Assembly: GCF_030704535.1 (NCBI RefSeq)
Contig: NC_081818.1
Span: forward strand, 2,679,001-2,743,000
Direction of reading: 5' to 3'
Origin: Vitis vinifera
Lineage: Eukaryota > Streptophyta > Magnoliopsida > Vitales > Vitaceae
DNA length: 64,000 bases
The notes beneath the pieces are model-generated. The model was given only the letters and a program-made list of their open reading frames with translations. It was not told the DNA's origin and did not search any database. Below are positions 57,401-64,000 of the stretch, piece by piece. Position numbers and translations under genes: made by a program. Numbering within the stretch: the first letter of the stretch is position 1; each line of letters starts with the position of its first letter.

Positions 57401-60120
57401 ATGCCCAATAAACAGAAACATTAATATCAGGAAAGTTAAAAAAAATTATACTGCTGCCCGTATGAACAAGAGTCCATGGGCCATATCCTTTTACTGGAGG
57501 ACTGAGTGTTCCTCATTTTCAAGGTAAATTAATGCTTATTTAATGTTTACCTTGGCTCAAATTTTTAAAAAAAAAAAAGAGAAAAAAAAAAAGAAGAAAA
57601 AGTTGTTTAACTATTCACTACTATTCTTGCCTAGTATTTGTATGCCATGTAATGTTTAAATGAAAAGAAATATTGATAGTTTTTCCCCTTTCTACTTTAT
57701 TGTATGTATTATGCTATATGATTGGTCTTGCATCCTCTCCTTTATTGAGTTTAATTTTTGCTTATTATTAAAAACAGGGCAAAAGTTGTTCCAATTTTAG
57801 CTCTCTATCGTTGAGGCCATGCAGAAAATAGAAGCTAAAAGAATAAAGGTGTTTGATATTTGTTAAAGTTATCATTGTGAAACATAGGGGAACTGAAAAT
57901 AGCAAATGCTCCATTTCCTTTTTTACAAAATATTGACTTCTAGGGGCAACGAGAAGAAAGAAACTGCTTGATATTGTTTTTAGCTGTCAAAATGGTTAGT
58001 TAGCGTGAGAATGCGATGAATGTAATAAGAAGACATAGTTTTTAATCACTCGGTCTGGAATGAGTTCTGTGAAAAATAATTCCCCAGGTGTATCAAGGCT
58101 ATGATTAGGTTACATCTAAGTGCTTACTTTTTGTGGCCATTGACTCTGGCTACAAAATTCAGATGAGCGAAATAGTTGAACCATTGACTCAAGAAACCCA
58201 TTTTGAAACTGAAAAGCATGTTACACATTAATTAAAAAAAATGAGTTTATTGATTGAAATACATGTTGTGGCATTTTGAGAGATTAGCTGTTGCCTCATT
58301 ACATTTTCCCTTCCTTTTATTTGTTATTTATTTGACAATTATTCAGATCGCTGTTTGGGCAGTCTATTCTGGAATGGATCTTGAGGTCCCTTTTTTTTCA
58401 TTTTCAGTTCATAAATGTTTTTAATTTTACTTCTATTGATGCAAGTTCTTTCATTTTATCTTGTTCTCAGTTGAGTCCCCATCATCCTCTGCCTCTGGTG
58501 TTGATAACTTAAACAATCAAGCAGCAATTGATAAGATGGATATACCCAAGGATGCCAGTTCTCAAGTTATGGGAAATCATGTTATTGCTGCCAGAAACCG
58601 ACCCAACTTTGTGCGGCTGCTTGACTTTGTATGTATAATTAACTTCACTTTCTGAATGCTTTTTACTTTTATCATTGTGAAAATCCTAGTATAGGAAAAC
58701 TGTGCTTTTGAATAAGAATCTTGAAAAAGTATTCCTACTTTTTCTCTAGACTCTAGAGGTCGGACCATTTCGTAAATTTTTTTCTAATGCTATGGCCTCG
58801 CAGTATGTGTAGTGAGTTGCTAGGATCTGGGAGATTGTCCATTTTTTTTACCAGTTTTGCCTAGTCATGGTAAACATTTGCTTGCTTTTGCCCTTATAAT
58901 ACATTTTCGTTCACAGGTATTTTAATTAGGGAATGGATATCTCATATCCAAGTATAATATCACCATGTTTGATTGCACATAACTTGGGAAACTTCATTTT
59001 CCTTGAATATGAATTCACCTCAAATTTGGGAAAATGCCCCCAAATGACTAGGTATTTTTTTATTCTTATTTCTATCGAATGAAGATAAAAGAAAAGTGGA
59101 CAACTTATTTCATTCATTTCTTCGTTTAAACTAGATCCAATTTTTATAAATATTACTTCGGGGTTATTGTGTAAATCTACACTAATTCCCAAGTAATTCT
59201 CAAAATAACCAAACTCAATAATAGAAATGAAATTCCATGGGAATTTCAAGTTCTCAACTTTATCCAAACATCAGAATAGAAATCTCATATCCATTTTATG
59301 CTAAGAGCTTATTTCTGAAAATATGATTTCCATTCCCAAATTTGGACGCTGGTGAATCAAACCCATTCTTAGGGTGTGTAAGGAGTGCAAAGTATGTGGG
59401 ATTCACTAGCAGCATAGAGGGTTGCTGATGCACTTCTAGATATCTGAGGTCTGAACATCTCTTTCATGGTGAGTCAGACTCATTGATCTTGAGAGAAAAA
59501 GTAGGATATAACAGCAACCAATGAATGCGTTTTTCTTCTGAGATCAACATTAGGACAATTTTTTGCCTCGGTATCATGGTGTTAAGCTGGTTATAAAAGG
59601 TTGGGACCATCATGCTGTTTACCATATCTATAAGTGTGGAAGCCTTTGTCTATGAAAATACACAAACAAGTAAATTCTTTTAGTGTGTGGTGCTAATCAG
59701 GAGGAGATGTAATTTGCCCCAACCTGCCAACCCTAATTGTGCCACTTCTAGTTGTCAATCGTTAACATGACACACATTACCTGTTCACATAGACTCACAT
59801 GTTGGTGCTGGAACTACCTTGGTGTTGTACTGTGTATAGAATCTTTTAATTTCATAAACTTGATGTCCACCTTACATTTTATTTTAGTTTTTATCTTATT
59901 CTTTAAATGTCTTTACATGTTTCAGGCACAAATTGTTAGTTTTGCAATGGAAGCCTCATGGAAATCACAGAATGCTTTCGCAGCTGCTAATGTGGTTCTT
60001 GCAGAGGCTGGGAATGAAGAGGGTATTTCTTCTGTTAAGAGGGTCCTTGATTTCAGCTTCCATGACGTAGATGGATTCTTACGTCTTGTACGCCTTGCAA
60101 TGGAGGCTCTTGCCCCTTAG
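45496..60120 (+). CDS. CW-type zinc-finger protein (plant CWZF family)
   Basis: Nuclear chromatin-associated protein. CW domains bind histone H3 tails methylated at K4; that this one does is inferred. Twelve exons: 45496-45588, 48311-48383, 48467-48597, 48684-49094, 49197-50503, 51636-52000, 53719-55318, 55397-55649, 55763-55920, 57100-57260, 58471-58628, 59926-60120. All junctions are GT-AG, phases agree, and the total is 1634 residues, normal for the family. The N-terminus (MGKFTGFDGGEARYCSDDD...LSYIDERLQDVLGHYQKDFEGG) and LKVRIKVGSDNIK...AAIYSGLGL are family blocks. The CW domain covers about 636-688: zinc ligands C642, C645, C666, C678 and cage tryptophans W639 and W648. Its coding sequence is split between exons 5 and 6. 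The middle is Lys/Ser-rich and disordered. The C-terminus (NALKEAKNLKHLADRLK, STELFFQAALKFLYGA, NHVIAARNRPNFVRLLDF, RLAMEALAP) is a conserved helical region. The 5' UTR probably starts near 45070. Confidence 0.9.
46995..47880. repeat. Fold-back element in intron 1 of the CW gene
   Basis: The left arm (about 47020-47240) is full of AGGCTTA/GAGGC words and the right arm (about 47730-47870) of GCCTCAA/GCCTTG words. The two could pair as a long imperfect stem around a loop of about 500 bp. The ends are similar (TTTTTAAAAACTATTGAGGC on the left; the reverse complement of CCTTTGGTCTTTTAGAAC on the right). A MITE-like or fold-back transposon remnant is likely; no target duplication was established. 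Confidence 0.5.
53089..53104. repeat. (AC)n microsatellite in intron 6
   Basis: Eight AC units after a poly(A) stretch, within the 1718-bp intron 6 of the CW gene. I see no extra exon in that intron. Confidence 0.8.
56817..56861. repeat. Poly(A)-GGT-poly(G) tract in intron 9
   Basis: 19 A, then GGT, then 23 G, all on the sense strand of the CW gene. The G-run is long enough to form G-quadruplexes and may also be prone to sequencing error. Confidence 0.9.
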
Positions 60121-61140
60121 CACTTAAAGTCCTGGTACATCCATGCAGAGTATGCCAAGCCAGTGAAAGTATTTTGATTCCCCTCTTTATATGCAATAAT
60201 GAAGGTGACAACAGGGAAATAGATCTATGTAGCACACTCTTCTGTGGAGAAACCTGCTATCACCAGTTCCTTTCTGCTGCATGTATAAAAAGTTGGATTT
60301 ACTACTCAAATTTTAATTTACTGTTTGTTGGCCTTGAGCTGGTTTTTTCCCATTGGATGAGAGAGAGATTGATAATTGAGCTTCTTGGAGAGACCTGCTA
60401 TCACCAGTTCCTTGCTGCATGTGTAAAAAGTTGGATTTACTAACTTAATAATTTATTTTATGTTTGCTGTCCTTGAGCTGGTTTTTTCCCAATGGACAAG
60501 GGATAGATTGATGATTGGGCTTTGGCCATAAGGTTCAGAGATTATTTTATTAACTGGTGCGGCTTTGAGTCCCTTAAAATAGGAGGGATAAGAGTGGGAG
60601 GATCGATATCATTTATAAGAAAATTGCAATTTCATTATCTTCTATCTTGGAACCAAGAGAGGAGCAAGTTATTGGCTAAGATGTTGGGGAACTCTTAGTT
60701 TTATTATTTATTTCTCATTTTTATTTTTTTGAAAGGAAGACTTCTGGGAAAATTGTTAACCCCAGTTTTACTAACTCTACCAACTAATGTCATTCAAATA
60801 GAGAGGAAAGTGGAATTTTATGTTTGGGGGTGAAATATGGAGATAAAGGTAGGAATATTTGGAAGGAAGGCAGCTGTCCAGGAGATACTGGGTTGTCACT
60901 GCAGCTGTAGTGGTTAACATGTGTCCTTGATTAAAGAGATAAGTGAGAAGAAGTTAAAGTTGTGTATAGAGAAAACAAGGAAAGAGTGATATTTATACTG
61001 GATTTTGAGATGGATCGGCAGAAAATATCTTTGTATAGTGAAATAATGCAGTTCTGATATTCTACATAGACTTTGCATGGCAATGGAATTTAGCACAGAT
61101 TCCCTGAATTTTGCTCGTTGTCACAAAGGTATGCTGAATT
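60121..61140 (+). other. Probable 3' UTR and downstream DNA of the CW gene, with a tandem duplication
   Basis: Non-coding. A unit of about 141 bp is duplicated in tandem (about 60247-60387 and 60388-60520), with ACCTGCTATCACCAGTTCCT and CTTGAGCTGGTTTTTTCCCA in both copies. I could not fix a polyadenylation site. Confidence 0.6.
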
Positions 61141-61159
61141 TTAACTCACTCTCACTCTG

Positions 61160-61245
61160 TTTTTCTGTCTCTCTCTCTCTCTCTATCTACCTACCTATCT
61201 ATCTATCTATCTATCTATCTATCTCTCTCTCTCCCATACATGCAC
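61160..61245. repeat. (CT)n / (CTAT)n / (CA)n microsatellite cluster
   Basis: CT runs, about nine CTAT-type units and a short CA run, followed at 61335-61425 by AAAACAAA-rich sequence. Confidence 0.9.
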
Positions 61246-61425
61246 ACACACATATTCATACTATGGGTGCAGGGGGTGATGAGTTTTGTCATATATACAA
61301 AAAACTATACAAGGATTCGGGGGGTTCCATCATACCTACAAAAACAAAAACAAAAAGAAACAAACAAAAAAACAAAAAGGCCAAAAACCAAAAAAACAAC
61401 AAAAACAATAAAAAGACCTAAAACC

Positions 61426-64000
61426 GGGAGTAGCTCAAGTGGTTTTGTTGGGGTTCATAATATGTACCATCTGTTTGCATGCATAAAGATCTGACAGCTA
61501 AAAGCTATACTTTCTGGATTTATGCTGGACCAAGGGAAATTGAGGCTTGAATCAAACTTTTCCATGATGTTTTGGTTTCAGTTACAGTTGAAATCTGAAT
61601 TCTTGTATTGCATTCCATGATGTCATCTAAGCTATGCTTTCATTACTTTCGTATTCAAATTTCTCTTTCTATCTGTATTTTTCATGCTATAATTTCCAGA
61701 CTGAACAATTAATCCAATGATAACCACAGGTTGCCTTAAAAACACCTATCCTTCTTGTTGCATCCCAAGGTGCTGTTCAGAAGCCATGTGGAAATTGAAT
61801 ATTCCATTTTGCATTTGATGGCATTTGAAATTTTTAGAATTTGAAAAAATCTGCTGCTTCTATTCTTCTATGACAAAGTGCAATTTAAGTACAGAAAAGG
61901 GGCTCCTTTTCAATTTTTTTATTTTTTTTTATTTTTTTGGGGTAATGGCTTGATTTGTCTTTTATGTAATTTGTTTTTAGATTTTATATTTTAGAGTAAC
62001 AGCAAATTTAAATGTTGTAGACTTGCAAAGTACGGTGCTGCTTCTATTTTTGTGTGACCTTGTACATTTAAGAAGGGATCCATTGTCCTGGATTTCTGGT
62101 CAAGGGGAGATGTATGAATAAGGCCGAGTTCCTTTATTATGGGAACTTGATGATTTGTAAAGGACCTAGTCCAAGGTGTAGGGGATGTATGAATAAGGCT
62201 GAGTTACTTCATTATGGGAACTTGATGATTCGTAAGGGATCTAGTCCTAGGTGTAGCTTACTTATAAATAGTAGCTTTTACAAAAATTAATTGTCCGACA
62301 TGGTATTGCCACTTTGTTTAGCAGGGAGTCATGAGTTTCAACCTCACAATGTGTTGGCATGGAACTGCACAAGAGGATGCTACAGAACATGATATATATT
62401 GTGGGTCCAAATTCTCTACATGTGGGGGCCCACACTTCTCTTCATGCGAAGGTGTGGGGCCACATACAAGGGAGGGTGTTAGAGCACATGATATGCATGT
62501 GTGGGTATATAGAATCAGCGAGTCGCATGTGTGGGAAGATGTTAGGGCCCACAATGTAACATAACAGCAATCCTAATAGCTTAAGCATTTAAGAAAATTA
62601 GTTGTCTAACAAAAACCAATGAAATACACTACCAATATGGATTATAGAACACAGGCAAAGCAATGGGAGTTTTTGGGTTTCTGTGTTTTTTCATGTGTGA
62701 TCCCAGCTCTGCATACTCTAGTAACCCCCAAAAGAAACTAACAAATTTTGTCCGTGTACCTTGGTGTTTGTTAAAGCAGATGCTACCAATGACTACTTGG
62801 GTTGTGTAATTATCATCAAGTGTATTTTGTGTAGTTTCTATGGCTGGTCATTAGATCTTCACAAGCTATTTTTTGTCGGTTGCTGATCAGAAGTTTGGTT
62901 GCAGGTTGGCGAACCAGTACAGTTGTGCATCCATGGCAGGAACAGTTTTTGGTGAAAAGTGAACACCCCCAACTGTTCTCCTCATTCTGTTAATTTGTTT
63001 TCTTTTTCCCCGTCTAATATGATTTATATACATTGTGCCTTTTGTATAGATCCAGAATTTTGAACTCTCTCCTTGCATGTATCATAACTGCAACATTTTT
63101 GAGCTATACAAATAAACTCTTTTTCTTTCTTCTGTCAACAATAGATAATTGTGTATTCATGTGTAGTGTCATTACCCAGTGAGATTCTGAATTCCAACCC
63201 TTGAAACGAGAAGCTCAAAATCGCCATGGATGCTTGAAGCCCCAGCCATGTAAATGGTTATCTGGAAAAGAACTGGGATTTAGCTCTTGACTTGAAATTT
63301 TCTCTGTAAATTATGATTGGAAGTTCCATCAGAAGGGGTCTCTCTGCATGACTCTTTTGAAAACTTCCAAAAGATGTAGCAGATTTTCTGATCTCTTCTG
63401 TTGCCTCGACAACCAGATAATGGAGAAAAGACGAAAAATATTGAACCAGTTTGTGTAAATAGCAGAGTAAGGTGTTGAGATGTCTCATCTTCCCCACCAA
63501 AACCATGCTCCACAGCCAAGGAAGTCTGCATGTCCAGTTTCATGGTAAGTTCTTTGATACATTAGATCTCTTTGCCTCTTGTTCTTTTGTTGAGAAAATC
63601 TCTAGGAGCTTGGGTTGGTTCAGGGGGGCCATTTAGGGTTCAATATTCTCCCTGTGAAAATCATGTAATAACATATTTTCAAACTATACTCAAGGGGGGC
63701 TTTGCGGCTAATCGCCTTGATTAGTTGGTTTCTAATTGGGGGTTTACCTTTAATCGGGTTGCACTCAAATTAGAAATAGTGAATGTCCCTTGATCATCAT
63801 TCCTTTAATGATGCTTTATCATGTTTTCTAGCTTGGATGAACTTTATATGAATGCTACTTGATTATTATTCCAAGCTTGTTGGTTATCATTCTTAGCTTG
63901 AGTTGAGCAAGCTTTTGCTCAACCTTTTCAAGGTCTTGTTTGGTAGGGTTTCTTGCTTGAGCTTTAGTTGGGAGTAGGAGTTAAAGCTTGAGTTAAAAAG
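61426..64000. other. Unassigned DNA at the right end
   Basis: No gene I can support. A unit of about 75 bp is duplicated at about 62104-62257 (ATGTATGAATAAGGC and TTATGGGAACTTGATGATT in each). The segment 62295-62350 (GACATGGTATTG...GGAGTCATGAGTTTCAACCTC) resembles a tRNA-derived repeat remnant, not delimited. The rest is ordinary AT-rich sequence. Confidence 0.45.

Noticed and set aside
62331..62564. Paired open frames at the right end as a small gene
   Set aside because: They overlap on both strands in a GTGGGGCCCACA-rich repeat-like segment and match no family.

Overview
The window is nuclear DNA of a eudicot plant, probably a grapevine (Vitis) or a close relative. It is AT-rich, its genes have GT-AG introns, and it holds tandem germin-like genes, plant LTR retrotransposons and a plant-specific CW-type zinc-finger gene. 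The Vitis assignment is an inference from general resemblance; no search was run. About 40% of the window is retrotransposon sequence, nearly all of it in the left two thirds.

Left and centre (1-41.5 kb): four copies of a germin-like protein (GLP) gene lie in tandem, all on the minus strand. Copy A (197-490) is only a 3' fragment. Copy B (1132-1915) is intact: two exons, 220 codons. Copy C (26241-29756) is dead; it carries a Copia retrotransposon inside exon 2, a small insertion and a nonsense codon. Copy D (40665-41441) is intact: two exons, 221 codons. Downstream flanks are shared between copies and B, C and D have a TATA box at matching distance, so whole gene units were duplicated. Retroelements then pushed the copies apart. 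A 5.0-kb solo LTR (4310-9312, plus) and a 2.3-kb solo LTR (9787-25621, minus) lie between B and C. The second solo LTR is itself split by a 13.55-kb Athila-type Ty3/gypsy element (11354-24904). A second 5.1-kb solo LTR of the same family as the first, in opposite orientation (32538-37624), lies between C and D.

The Athila element is young and nearly intact. It has 1900-bp LTRs that differ at six sites that I could find, a TTTTC target duplication, an Asp-type primer site, an uninterrupted 1838-codon gag-pol frame, and a second sense ORF downstream (19814-21490) broken by one TAG. It also carries a striking set of perfect 16-bp palindromes built from TGCGAA/TTCGCA, both in the LTRs and between gag-pol and ORF2.

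Right (45-64 kb): one large host gene on the plus strand (coding 45496-60120, 12 exons, 1634 codons) encodes a nuclear CW-domain protein expected to read methylated histone H3K4. Intron 1 contains a fold-back repeat, and intron 9 a poly(A)/poly(G) tract. From 60121 to 64000 I see only its probable 3' UTR, simple repeats, two tandem duplications and unassigned non-coding DNA.
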